Origin: JBGCDD01 sp045105075
GTDB taxonomy: Bacteria > Pseudomonadota > Alphaproteobacteria > Rhodobacterales > Rhodobacteraceae
Reading direction: 5' to 3'
NCBI GenBank assembly: GCA_045105075.1
Contig: JBGCDD010000258.1
Location: 1 to 30,559, forward strand
DNA length: 30,559 nucleotides
Part shown: piece by piece, positions 15,630 to 24,098 of the stretch
Layout of the letters: the number at the start of each line of letters is the position of its first letter
How positions within the stretch are numbered: the stretch's first letter is position 1
Made by a program: the position numbers and the translations under genes
Notes under the pieces: model-generated
The model's database searches: none
Seen by the model: the letters and a program-made list of their open reading frames with translations, nothing else
Told to the model about the DNA's origin: nothing

Positions 15630-16931
15630 ATGAAATTGAAACGGCGCACTCTTTTGACCGGATCGTTGGCGCTGCTGGGCGCTCCTCGAATATCGCTGGG
15701 CGCGCCGCATGTGCTGCGCGCAGAGCCGGTCACAGCGCAAATTCTGCCGGTTGGGGACGGGATGACCCAAATGTTGGGGTTCAATGGCAGCACCCCGGGA
15801 CCGGAGTTGCGCTACCAAGAGGGCGATACCCTCGATCTGCGGTTTCAAAATGCAATCGATCAGGGATCAGCCCTGCATTGGCACGGCATTCGGATCGACA
15901 ACGCAATGGACGGGGTGCCAAATCTGACGCAACCAATGGTGGAAAGCGGCGAAAGCTTTGACTATCGCTTTGTTCTGCCAGATGCCGGGACCTATTGGTA
16001 TCACTCGCACAACCGGTCATGGGAACAAGTGGCGCGCGGTCTGTATGGTCCTTTGATCGTTGAAGAAAAAGACCCGCCGAAGGTTGACCATGATATCACC
16101 GTCATGATCGATGATTGGCGGATCGAGCGCACTGGCGAGATGATCGAGACTTTCGGGAACCGCCATGATTTTTCGCATGCTGGGCGCTTGGGGAGCTTTG
16201 CCAAAGTCATTCCTTCGGTCACCCAGGTACGACGCGGCGATCGTGTGCGTTTGCGGTTGATCAATGTTGCCACGGCCCGGGTTTTTCCACTGGAGATTTC
16301 GGGGCTTATGGGCAAGGTCGTCGCACTCGATGGGATGCCTTTGAAAACCTTGCAAGACATTGGGCCGATGATGATCGCGCCGGCGCAGCGCATGGATATC
16401 ATCGCAGATGTTGTCGATGCCGTGAAATTCATTTTCCCAACGCGGCAAGATCCCTATGAGTTGGGCGAAATTTCTGTGCTCGCAGACAACCCAAACCCAA
16501 GTTCAACCGAGATTGCGCCTCTCGCGATCCAATACGCACCCCGACCCTCGGCGACGCCAGACCATGATTTGACATTGACACTGCAAGGTGGCGCGATGGG
16601 CGGTGCGCATGATGGCGATGACATTTGGAGCCTGAACGGGGTGTCCGGCCTGCAAGATGCCCCATGGCGGGTCTTTAAGCGTGGTGAAACAGTGCGCATC
16701 GCGCTGTCCAACGAAACGGCCTTCCCGCATGGCATTCATTTGCACGGGCATCATTTTTACGAGATTTTGCCGGATGGCGGGCTCGGCCCTTTGCGGGACA
16801 CGACGTTGCTTCAACGGCAGGAGCGGCGCGAGATAATCTGTGTTTTCGACAATCCCGGCAAGTGGTTGTTGCACTGCCATATGCTCGGCCATCAGGCGAG
16901 CGGTATGAAAACGTGGGTGCAGGTGACGTAA
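15630..16931 (+). CDS. periplasmic multicopper oxidase
   Basis: From the ATG at 15630 the product has 433 residues and begins MKLKRRTLLTGSLALLG, a twin-arginine export signal. All four copper-binding histidine segments are visible: HWHG (about 83-86), HSH (about 125-127), HGIHLHGHHF (about 370) and HCHMLGHQASGM (about 415-426), the last with Cys416 and a likely axial Met426 for the type 1 copper. This is a complete three-cupredoxin laccase-like oxidase; it lacks the methionine-rich insert of CueO-type copper-resistance enzymes. An earlier ATG at 15579 would put 17 residues ahead of the Tat motif and is less likely. It oxidises an unknown phenolic, metal or amine substrate with oxygen. Expression may be controlled by the palindrome just upstream. 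Confidence 0.92.
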   Translation: MKLKRRTLLTGSLALLGAPRISLGAPHVLRAEPVTAQILPVGDGMTQMLGFNGSTPGPELRYQEGDTLDLRFQNAIDQGSALHWHGIRIDNAMDGVPNLTQPMVESGESFDYRFVLPDAGTYWYHSHNRSWEQVARGLYGPLIVEEKDPPKVDHDITVMIDDWRIERTGEMIETFGNRHDFSHAGRLGSFAKVIPSVTQVRRGDRVRLRLINVATARVFPLEISGLMGKVVALDGMPLKTLQDIGPMMIAPAQRMDIIADVVDAVKFIFPTRQDPYELGEISVLADNPNPSSTEIAPLAIQYAPRPSATPDHDLTLTLQGGAMGGAHDGDDIWSLNGVSGLQDAPWRVFKRGETVRIALSNETAFPHGIHLHGHHFYEILPDGGLGPLRDTTLLQRQERREIICVFDNPGKWLLHCHMLGHQASGMKTWVQVT

Positions 16932-17324
16932 CAGGCGCGCCACCAGCATCGTTGGTGTTTCCAGCGTATCTGGTTGCATCAGTCGCCATTGGCCCTTGCT
17001 GACCAAACGTGCGCCCTGATTGTCAGATTGATCTGCTATCGCCTTTCGGGCAATGCACCGGCGTTTGTGCGATCGTGGTCTTTTACGCGATTTGTTTGAA
17101 ACGACCGGCGCGCCGTAGCTCAAACAAGTGGGCCGTTGGCGAACCAACGTCTGCAGCTGATACGGGCCCGATGGTTGCGGACACGGCATATGGGTTAGCG
17201 CACAATCTGGTTCGGGGCTGGCGCTGAAATGAGATTGCATGATGTGCGGCAAATATTGCACTCTGATGCCAAGTCAGAGCCGAACCAGCGGTCATGGCTT
17301 TCAAAGCAGCGGGGAGACATCAGT
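16932..17324. other. intergenic region with hairpin before the FAH-family gene
   Basis: About 390 bases show no convincing gene. A perfect palindrome CGGCGCGCCG lies at 17106-17115, and a strong small hairpin (CGTTGG, loop CGAA, CCAACG) at 17134-17149. Neither is followed by a T-run. The region probably holds the promoter of the FAH-family gene. Confidence 0.4.
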
Positions 17325-18095
17325 ATGAAATGGGCACGGGGCAAAACCGCCGACGGCACCGAAGTGACCGGTGTGATCACCGACGACATGCTACAGCCGC
17401 GTGCGGCGTTGGGGTCAACGTCGGTCACAGGCGAGGCCATTGCCCTTGACGCATTGACCTTGTTGGCGCCCGTCGTTCCGGGAAAGTTCTTTGGCCTCTG
17501 GAACAACTTCAAGGCGGCCGCTGAAAAGGGCGGGATGGAACATCCCGAACACCCTTTGTACTTTCTCAAATCGGACACCTCCCTAAGCGGGCACGGCGCC
17601 GAGGTTATGTTGCCCGCCGCAGCTGGACGGGTGGTTTTCGAAGGCGAGCTTGGGATTGTAATCGGCAAGACCTGCAACAACGTTACGGTGGAAGAGGCCA
17701 AAGACGCGATTTTTGGCTACACCTGCATCAATGACTTCACATCATTGGATGTTCTGAACGCGGACCCTTCGTTTCCACAATGGACCCGTGCCAAAGGCTT
17801 TGACGGATTTGGTGTCGTCGGCCCCGTTATCGAGACAGACATCGACTGGAGCGCGCTGACGATCAGGGTTTTCGTCAATGACCGGGAACGTCAGTCCTAT
17901 CCGACTGCTGATATGATCCTGTCGCCTGCGCAGATCGTCAGCTGTCTGTCGCAGGACATGACGCTTAATCATGGCGATCTGATCGCATGTGGCACGTCCA
18001 TCGGCGCGCGGCCCGTCAAAGCCGGTATGGCGGTTGACGTCGTGATCGAGGGCATCGGCAAGGTTGGCGTGACAATGACTGCGCCAGCGCAGTAA
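17325..18095 (+). CDS. fumarylacetoacetate hydrolase (FAH) family enzyme
   Basis: The ATG at 17325 follows GGGGAG and gives 256 residues; the frame is open further upstream, but that extension is unlike the family. FAH-fold signatures are present: metal ligands in EGELGIVIG (E106, E108) and D137 in GYTCINDFTSLD, the catalytic-region lysine in AKGFDGFGVVGPVI, and SQDMTLNHGDLIACGTSIG near the C-terminus, where Ser replaces the Pro usual in GTPxG. Family members hydrolyse or decarboxylate beta-keto acids (acylpyruvases, oxaloacetate decarboxylases, homoprotocatechuate enzymes). The precise substrate is unknown. It is the first of a plus-strand series leading to a carboxylate transporter, with a 400-base gap before the stress-protein gene. 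Confidence 0.9.
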   Translation: MKWARGKTADGTEVTGVITDDMLQPRAALGSTSVTGEAIALDALTLLAPVVPGKFFGLWNNFKAAAEKGGMEHPEHPLYFLKSDTSLSGHGAEVMLPAAAGRVVFEGELGIVIGKTCNNVTVEEAKDAIFGYTCINDFTSLDVLNADPSFPQWTRAKGFDGFGVVGPVIETDIDWSALTIRVFVNDRERQSYPTADMILSPAQIVSCLSQDMTLNHGDLIACGTSIGARPVKAGMAVDVVIEGIGKVGVTMTAPAQ

Positions 18096-18500
18096 CGGCG
18101 GTTTCTGGTCTGGTATTGCCACTGGACAATCGCAACACCGCATTTGTCTGACAGTCTTTTAGCACATCGAACGTCTTGGGCGCGCGATCCGTTGCGCCTG
18201 TTTGCGCGACCTGCGTTGGCAAAACGCAGCCGAGCTCTTGGGGCGCGGTCAAAACCGAATCGGTCAGCGCGTTGTTTGGGCGGTATACTTCGGGATACCA
18301 AAAAATATAATCTTTACAGAGGCTTAAAAAACTGAAGAAAACGTTACCGAAAGTATCTTGCGAAATAAAAATACTTGACGAAATAAAATTACGCGGCCAT
18401 TTCAAGCAACACGAACGGCGGTCGGCACTTTGTTGACTGATCTGACCAAATGAATGTGGCGCGGTTTTGCAGCGCCAGACTATGACGGGGGCTGTTGTCG
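18096..18500. other. AT-rich intergenic region before the universal stress protein gene
   Basis: No gene is supported in these ~400 bases. The middle part (about 18295-18395) is far more AT-rich than its surroundings and holds the tandem repeat listed separately. It is probably the promoter region for the stress-protein gene. I looked for a TTGAT-N4-ATCAA Fnr site and did not find one. Confidence 0.45.
18358..18392. repeat. two tandem AT-rich repeats, TTG(A)CGAAATAAAAATAC type
   Basis: TTGCGAAATAAAAATAC (18358-18374) is directly followed by TTGACGAAATAAAATTAC (18375-18392). The copies differ by one inserted base and one substitution. They lie about 110 bases upstream of the universal stress protein gene and could be a bent-DNA or regulator-binding element. 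Confidence 0.45.
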
Positions 18501-19352
18501 ATGATAAAATCCATTCTTGTCCCTGTACGTGGCGATGGCATGGTGGCGACAGTGCTTGCCCATGCGGCCGAGCTGTCCAAACAGCATCAAGCACAGGTCA
18601 ACGTCGTGCATTGTCGGGCTCAGGCCAAGGATTTGATACCGCAAGGCGTTCCGCTGAATGACTTCGCGCGTAAGGTGATGCTTGAGCAGGCCAGCGAACT
18701 TGCAAATCAGCAAGAAGACCATTTGCGCGGCATCTTGCACCGTCTTGCGCGGGATTTTGGACTTCGGGATGTTGATGGCACGGACGGCCCCACGACCTGT
18801 ACCTTCACCGAAGAACAGGGGCGTATGGCGGATGTCGTCAAACATGCGGGCAGACTGTCGGATCTTATCGTTCTTCCAAAACCCCAACGGGAACGCAATC
18901 TGGGCCAAAGTTCCTTGAAAGCGGCCCTGTATGGGGCCGGACGACCGGTTCTGATCTGCCCCGGTCAACTGCAACCCGATGAAACCTTTGCACAACACGT
19001 CGCGGTCGGTTGGAATGGATCGCTGCCTGCGGCGCGTGCCGTTGCGTCTTCGCTGGATATCGTGGGTGCGGCCAAGCGGGTCAGCATCCTGACAGGCGGC
19101 AAGGTGCACTCGCACGGCCCCTCTGTGGAAGAACTGGCGGCCTATTATGCGCTGCGCGGCATCAAAGCAGACATCGAACGGTTTGAGGGCAAAGATCCCG
19201 CCAAAGAGCTGCTCAAGACATGCAAGACCATAGGCGCCAGCCTGCTTGTCACCGGCGCCTACAGCCACAGTCATGAGACTGAAATGCTCTTTGGTGGCAA
19301 CACGGAACGCATTGTCGACGAAACCGAAATGCCCATTCTGATGGCACATTAA
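18501..19352 (+). CDS. universal stress protein (two-domain UspA family)
   Basis: The product has 283 residues and starts MIKSILVPVRGDG, typical of the family's first beta strand; a TTG at 18495 is an alternative start. The length equals two tandem Usp folds. The second begins near FAQHVAVGWNGSLPAARAV, and the C-terminal part has SLLVTGAYSHSHETEMLFGG followed by ERIVDETEMPILMAH. The usual ATP-binding G-2x-G-9x-G(S/T) motif is altered (GAYSHSHETEMLFGGNTERI keeps the G-rich end), a pattern common in this sub-group. GGGGG lies about 9 bases before the ATG. It is expected to act in the cytoplasm under stress; its place just ahead of the TTT transporter genes is suggestive but unproven. Confidence 0.88.
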   Translation: MIKSILVPVRGDGMVATVLAHAAELSKQHQAQVNVVHCRAQAKDLIPQGVPLNDFARKVMLEQASELANQQEDHLRGILHRLARDFGLRDVDGTDGPTTCTFTEEQGRMADVVKHAGRLSDLIVLPKPQRERNLGQSSLKAALYGAGRPVLICPGQLQPDETFAQHVAVGWNGSLPAARAVASSLDIVGAAKRVSILTGGKVHSHGPSVEELAAYYALRGIKADIERFEGKDPAKELLKTCKTIGASLLVTGAYSHSHETEMLFGGNTERIVDETEMPILMAH

Positions 19353-19363
19353 GGCACTGAATT

Positions 19364-19378
19364 CGCCGTAAATCGGCG
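19364..19378. terminator. small hairpin after the universal stress protein gene
   Basis: CGCCG, loop TAAAT, CGGCG forms a perfect 5-base GC stem 11 bases past the stop codon. No T-run follows. A second palindrome, GGGGTACCCC, lies at 19391-19400. It is a weak terminator or regulatory candidate ahead of the transporter genes. Confidence 0.3.
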
Positions 19379-19471
19379 CATGACCGTCGGGGGGTACCCC
19401 GGCACCAAGATGATCGCGCTTGCGTAAAATCCACGTCCAAGAACACGGGCACTTTAAGGGAGGAATACACA

Positions 19472-20443
19472 ATGAAACTTTCAAAGAGAACTTTTCTGGG
19501 GCTGGCTTTCGGCAGCACCCTCGCCGCACTGCCGATTTCGGCTTTGGCGCAGGATTGGCAGCCAAAACGCCCGGTTGATTTTACGATCATGGCCGGCTCT
19601 GGTGGCGGCGCTGATCAGATCGCGCGGTTTGTGCAATCGGTTGTCGAAGCAAAAGACATGACAAATCGCCCCCTGATCCCAACCAACCGTGGTGGTGGTT
19701 CTGGTGCCGAAGCGCTGCTGCACCTGAACGGCGCACGCGATCCCGACCATACGCTTATGGTGACGCTCAATTCGTTTTACACCACACCGATCCGCCAAGC
19801 GGGTCTGGGCATTGATATCGAAACCTTCACACCGATCACCATGATGGGCGTCGATCCGTTCGTTCTTTGGGTCCACAAGGACTCAGGCATCACGACCTTT
19901 GAGCAATATGTCGAAAAGGTCCGTGAAATGGATGGCGAGTATGTCATGGGCGGCACCGGCTCTGGCCAAGAGGACTCGATCGTCATCGCCTATATGTCGG
20001 GCGCCTTTGATCTGGACATCAAATACATTCCATATGATGGCGGCGGCGCCGTTGCCAAAGATCTTGCAGGTCAGCAGATCATGGCGACTGTCAACAACCC
20101 CGCAGAAGCCAAGGGTTTTTATGAAGCCGGTGATTTTGTGCCTCTTCTTGCCTTCTCGGATGAACGGATGGACGCCTATCCAGACGTGCCAACGATGAAG
20201 GAAAAGGGACACGACTTTTCCTACTATAACCAGCGCGCCATTGTTGGTGCACCGGGCATGTCTGATGAAGCTGCCGCCTATTACCGTGATCTTTTCGGCC
20301 AGGTTTATCAGGGCGAAGAGTGGCAGAACTATCTGACGTCAGAAAGCCTGTCGCCTTTGCCCATGAATGAGGGCGAAACGCGCGCTTATTGGAAGACACA
20401 GGTTGAAAACCACCGTCAGCTGCTTGCCGAAATCGAAGGCTAA
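19472..20443 (+). CDS. tctC: TTT transporter solute-binding protein (TctC family)
   Basis: The 323-residue protein has an N-terminal signal peptide (KRTFLGLAFGSTLAALPISALAQ) and a mature part of TctC/Bug type: FTIMAGSGGGADQIARF, the loop NRGGGSGAEALLHL, GTGSGQEDSIVIAYM, YIPYDGGGAVAKDLAGQQI and YPDVPTMKEKGHDF. It binds a carboxylate in the periplasm and delivers it to the membrane subunits encoded next. A strong GGGAGG ribosome-binding site precedes the ATG. It lies 27 bases upstream of the TctB gene in one operon. The ligand cannot be read from sequence; the ligase downstream hints at a small di- or oxo-carboxylic acid. Confidence 0.93.
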   Translation: MKLSKRTFLGLAFGSTLAALPISALAQDWQPKRPVDFTIMAGSGGGADQIARFVQSVVEAKDMTNRPLIPTNRGGGSGAEALLHLNGARDPDHTLMVTLNSFYTTPIRQAGLGIDIETFTPITMMGVDPFVLWVHKDSGITTFEQYVEKVREMDGEYVMGGTGSGQEDSIVIAYMSGAFDLDIKYIPYDGGGAVAKDLAGQQIMATVNNPAEAKGFYEAGDFVPLLAFSDERMDAYPDVPTMKEKGHDFSYYNQRAIVGAPGMSDEAAAYYRDLFGQVYQGEEWQNYLTSESLSPLPMNEGETRAYWKTQVENHRQLLAEIEG

Positions 20444-20470
20444 ACCCATTAAAACCGAAAGGGGGCATGG

Positions 20471-20974
20471 ATGCGCCAAGGTGAAATATCACTCGCGGGA
20501 TTACTTGCCCTCTTTTCACTTTATCTGATGTGGAAGAGCACTGAACTGCCCATCGGATACATTCGCGGCCAGGGACCGGGGGGCGGGTTCTGGCCGTTCT
20601 GGTTGTCCGTTGGCATGTTGCTCAGCTGCTGTGCCATTGCATGGAACTGGTGGCGTGGCAAAAGCCCGGCGTCGGTTTCCCAAGAGCCTCTCATGGATGC
20701 CTTTGGATGGCGCACAATCATGTTCGTTGGCGGCGGTGTTGTCGGGTTTGTTGCCTTGATTTCAGTGGTGTCGATGTACGGGGCGGTTGCGCTGTTCCTT
20801 GTGTACTACCTGCGGTTTCTGGGGCGGCATTCTTGGCTTTTGACAATTGTGATCGCGGTTGTCCTGCCGATTGGCCTGTTCTTCTTCTTTGAGGGCGCAA
20901 TGCAGATTTCGATGCCGCAGGGTTTGCCGTTCACACAACCCTTTTTCGACATGATGTACGACATCATCTACTGA
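20471..20974 (+). CDS. tctB: TTT transporter small membrane subunit (TctB family)
   Basis: The 167-residue protein has four hydrophobic segments: ISLAGLLALFSLYLMW, FWPFWLSVGMLLSCCAIAW, IMFVGGGVVGFVALISVV with AVALFLVYYLRFL, and WLLTIVIAVVLPIGLFFFF. The GGGFWPFW motif after the first segment is characteristic of TctB (DUF1468). It lies between tctC and tctA, 24 bases before the latter. The start at 20471 follows AAAGGGGG; the ATG four bases upstream is out of frame and stops at once. Together with TctA and TctC it forms a proton- or sodium-driven secondary transporter in the inner membrane. Confidence 0.93.
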   Translation: MRQGEISLAGLLALFSLYLMWKSTELPIGYIRGQGPGGGFWPFWLSVGMLLSCCAIAWNWWRGKSPASVSQEPLMDAFGWRTIMFVGGGVVGFVALISVVSMYGAVALFLVYYLRFLGRHSWLLTIVIAVVLPIGLFFFFEGAMQISMPQGLPFTQPFFDMMYDIIY

Positions 20975-20998
20975 CACAGCGCCGGGCCGAGGATTATC

Positions 20999-22510
20999 AT
21001 GGAAGCTTTCTCTTTTCTTGCCGGTGGCATTTTTACAGCGCTTGAACCCATCAATCTGGGCCTCATTCTGATCGGTGTGACGGTAGGGCTGTTCATTGGG
21101 GCGATGCCGGGTCTGGGCTCGGTGAACGGGGTGGCAATCTTGTTGCCCATTACCTTTCTGGTCCCCCCCACCTCTGCCATTATCTTTCTTGCGGCGATCT
21201 ACTACGGCGCAATGTACGGGGGGGCGATTTCATCGGTGACCTTGGGCATACCCGGGGCGTCGACGGCGGTGGCCACAACCTTTGACGGAAGGCCCTTGGC
21301 GCTTCAGGGGCGGGCCAGTCTTGCGCTGGTGACAGCCGCGCTGGCCTCGTTTGTGGGCGGCACCGTCGCCACCGTTTTCTTCACGCTGTTTGCCCCGCTT
21401 CTTGCCACGGTCGCGCTCAACTTTGGGCCGCCGGAAATCTTTGCGCTGATGTTGCTTGCCTTTGCGACCTTCGTCGGTCTGGGCGGTGATGATATACCCA
21501 AAACGGTGTTTTCGATCTGTTTTGGTCTGGTCCTTGCCACGGTCGGATTTGATACCATCTCTGGTGCACCGCGGCTTGTGCTTTTTGACATTCAGGGATT
21601 TATTCGCGGGATCGGCTTTATCGTTCTGGCCATCGGCGTTTACGGTATCGGCGAGATGCTTTGGACGATTGAGCAAACCCGCGGCGAAGTTACGACGACC
21701 AACCCCAAGATGACCGCAAAAGGTCTTGCCTCGGATGCAAAGGAAGCGGTCCGCAGAGGCTGGAAAGGCACCTGGATCGGCTCGATCCTCGGCTTCTTTG
21801 TCGGTGTCCTGCCGGCAGCAGGGGCCACGCCTGGATCATTGATGTCTTACGGCGTTGCCAAGATGGTCTCGAGGAACCCAGAGGAATACGGAAAAGGGTC
21901 ACCTGACGGCGTCGCGGCACCTGAGGCGGCCAATAACTCGGCGTCCACGGGATCAATGCTGCCGATGCTGACATTGGGCATTCCGGGCTCGCCAACAACG
22001 GCAATCCTGTTGGGTGGAATGGTGATCTGGGGCCTGACCCCCGGTCCACGGCTTTTCATCGATCAAAGCGAATTCGTCTGGGGTTTGATCGGCTCGTTCT
22101 ACATCTCTAACCTGGCCGCGGTTTTGATCAACCTGGCATTCATTCCGCTGTTCGTCTGGATGCTGCGGATGCCATTCACCATTCTGGCCCCGCTGATCTT
22201 TGTGTTGTCCATCGTGGGTGGCTTTGCCGCATCGCGCAGCATGCATGACATCTGGTTGATTGTGATTTTCGGACTTGGGGCATTCTTCATGCGCAAGTTT
22301 GACTATCCGCTCGCCCCTGCCGTTCTCGCGATTGTGCTTGGGCCGATTGCCGAACCCACATTGCGCCAGTCTTTGCTGTTGTCATCAGGCGATCCGATGA
22401 TCTTTTTCAACAGACCGATCGCAGGGCCGATTACAGTGATCGCAATCGTTTTGATCCTGTTGCCTGCCTTCAAATTGCTGCGCCGCAAGCGGCGGGTGGC
22501 ACCGGAATAA
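20999..22510 (+). CDS. tctA: TTT transporter large membrane subunit (TctA family)
   Basis: The 503-residue protein is strongly hydrophobic, with about a dozen membrane segments. It carries the two conserved TctA signatures: GAMPGLGSVNGVAILLPITF near residues 34-53 with GIPGASTAVATTFDG soon after, and the repeat equivalent in the second half (GVLPAAGATPGSLMSYG and TLGIPGSPTTAILLGGM). The length is standard for the family. A GAGGA ribosome-binding site lies just before the ATG. It is the permease core of the TctCBA transporter. The ligase gene follows after 66 bases and may belong to the same transcript. Confidence 0.94.
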   Translation: MEAFSFLAGGIFTALEPINLGLILIGVTVGLFIGAMPGLGSVNGVAILLPITFLVPPTSAIIFLAAIYYGAMYGGAISSVTLGIPGASTAVATTFDGRPLALQGRASLALVTAALASFVGGTVATVFFTLFAPLLATVALNFGPPEIFALMLLAFATFVGLGGDDIPKTVFSICFGLVLATVGFDTISGAPRLVLFDIQGFIRGIGFIVLAIGVYGIGEMLWTIEQTRGEVTTTNPKMTAKGLASDAKEAVRRGWKGTWIGSILGFFVGVLPAAGATPGSLMSYGVAKMVSRNPEEYGKGSPDGVAAPEAANNSASTGSMLPMLTLGIPGSPTTAILLGGMVIWGLTPGPRLFIDQSEFVWGLIGSFYISNLAAVLINLAFIPLFVWMLRMPFTILAPLIFVLSIVGGFAASRSMHDIWLIVIFGLGAFFMRKFDYPLAPAVLAIVLGPIAEPTLRQSLLLSSGDPMIFFNRPIAGPITVIAIVLILLPAFKLLRRKRRVAPE

Positions 22511-22576
22511 GCAATGCTGTAAATCTCGTACAGCGATCAAGCCGACACGCCCATAAAACGACATGAAAGACACGCC

Positions 22577-24088
22577 ATGCAACGACTTGAAGACCTAATC
22601 CAGCGCCATCCCGACACCGCCAATGCCATCGGCGCACCCGGCCGTGACTGGATGACCTACGCCGACCTCAAGGCGCTGACGCACGGCGTGCGCGCAGTAC
22701 TTCGCGGCGCGGGCATAGGCGCAAGTGACCGTGTCGCCATCGTCCTGCCCAATGGCCCCGAGATGGCCGCCGCATTCATCACGGTTGCGCAATCTGCGAC
22801 CACGGCCCCGCTGAACCCGGCCTACAAAGAGGACGAATTCGCCTTTTATCTCGAAGATCTCAAGGCCCGCGCCATCATTGTCGAGGCAGGCTACACCGGG
22901 CCCGCGCGCGTGGCGGCGGAGCGGTTCAACATGACCGTTATCGAACTGACCCCAACGCAGCCCGCCGGGAATTTCACCCTGTCCACAGATGTCACTGGCA
23001 GCGCAGCTGACACAAACCCCACGGCCGATGACGTCGCCCTGATCCTGCACACCTCTGGCACCACATCGCGCCCCAAGATCGTACCACTGTTGCAATCCAA
23101 TGTTGCGGCCTCTGCGGAAAACATCCGTGCCTCGCTCGCTTTGACGTCGGATGACTGCTGCCTCAACGTGATGCCATTGTTCCACATACATGGTCTTGTT
23201 GCCGCCGTCAGCGCATCCCTCGCCGCAGGCGCTTCTATCAGCTGTGCGCCGGGCTTTGATGCGCTCAAATTCTATGGCTGGCTCGAAACGGTTGACCCGT
23301 CTTGGTACACCGCCGTTCCAACGATGCATCAGGCGATCCTGGCGCGCGCTCCGCGCAATGCAGACATCATCAAAAACGCCCGTCTGCGCTTTCTTCGCTC
23401 GTCTTCCTCATCGCTGCCTGGTCCGGTGATGACGCAACTGGCCGAAACCTTTGGCGCGCCAGTGGTTGAGGCTTACGGTATGACAGAAGCCGCGCATCAG
23501 ATGTGCTGCAATCCAATTGAACCGGGCCGCCAGAAACCCGGTGCTGTCGGTCTTCCCGCAGGTCCCGAAGTGGGCATCGCCCATGAAATTGAAAACCGGC
23601 TGATTGATGGCGTGGGCGAGATATCGATCTCGGGGCCCAACGTCACGCCCGGTTATGAGGCGAACCCCGAAGCCAACGAAAAGAACTTCTTTGAAGCCGA
23701 TGGCAAACGCTGGTTCCGCACGGGCGATCAGGGGATGTTTGATGCGGACGGCTATTTGTCCCTCACCGGGCGCCTTAAGGAAATCATCAACCGAGGCGGC
23801 GAAAAAATCAGCCCGCTCGAGGTGGATGGAATCCTGTCCGATCACCCCGCCGTCGGGCAATGTGTAACTTTTGCTGTTCCCCACGCCAAACTGGGAGAAG
23901 ACGTGGCAGCCGCCGTTGTTCTGAAAGAAGGCCAATCCGCAACTGACCGGGAAATTCGCGATTTTGCAAGCGAACGGCTGGCTGCATTCAAAGTCCCGCG
24001 CAAGATTCTGATCCTTGATGAGATCCCAAAAGGCGCCACTGGCAAGCTCCAACGTATCGGCCTGGCTGATAAACTGGGGCTGAGCTAA
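22577..24088 (+). CDS. AMP-forming acyl-CoA ligase, oxalate-CoA ligase-like
   Basis: The 503-residue enzyme carries all adenylate-forming signatures: P-loop LHTSGTTSRPKIVPL, VEAYGMTEAAHQM (A5), RTGDQGMFDADGYLSLTGR (A7/A8), INRGGEKISPLEVD, and the C-terminal catalytic lysine in KGATGKLQR. The TSGTTSRPK variant, the YGMTEAAHQM stretch and the GRQKPGAVGLPAG segment are, in my recollection, closer to plant AAE3/yeast Pcs60 oxalate-CoA ligases than to fatty-acid or acetate ligases. It should make an acyl-CoA from a short carboxylic acid, ATP and CoA in the cytoplasm. It sits between a carboxylate transporter and a dehydrogenase gene 10 bases downstream. No formyl-CoA transferase or oxalyl-CoA decarboxylase is in the window, so oxalate itself is not proven. 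Confidence 0.88.
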   Translation: MQRLEDLIQRHPDTANAIGAPGRDWMTYADLKALTHGVRAVLRGAGIGASDRVAIVLPNGPEMAAAFITVAQSATTAPLNPAYKEDEFAFYLEDLKARAIIVEAGYTGPARVAAERFNMTVIELTPTQPAGNFTLSTDVTGSAADTNPTADDVALILHTSGTTSRPKIVPLLQSNVAASAENIRASLALTSDDCCLNVMPLFHIHGLVAAVSASLAAGASISCAPGFDALKFYGWLETVDPSWYTAVPTMHQAILARAPRNADIIKNARLRFLRSSSSSLPGPVMTQLAETFGAPVVEAYGMTEAAHQMCCNPIEPGRQKPGAVGLPAGPEVGIAHEIENRLIDGVGEISISGPNVTPGYEANPEANEKNFFEADGKRWFRTGDQGMFDADGYLSLTGRLKEIINRGGEKISPLEVDGILSDHPAVGQCVTFAVPHAKLGEDVAAAVVLKEGQSATDREIRDFASERLAAFKVPRKILILDEIPKGATGKLQRIGLADKLGLS

Positions 24089-24098
24089 GGAGCACACT

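Noticed and set aside
18421..18470. Possible Fnr-type site (TTGACTGATCTGACCAA) before the stress-protein gene
   Set aside because: The half-sites do not fit TTGAT-N4-ATCAA in spacing or sequence.
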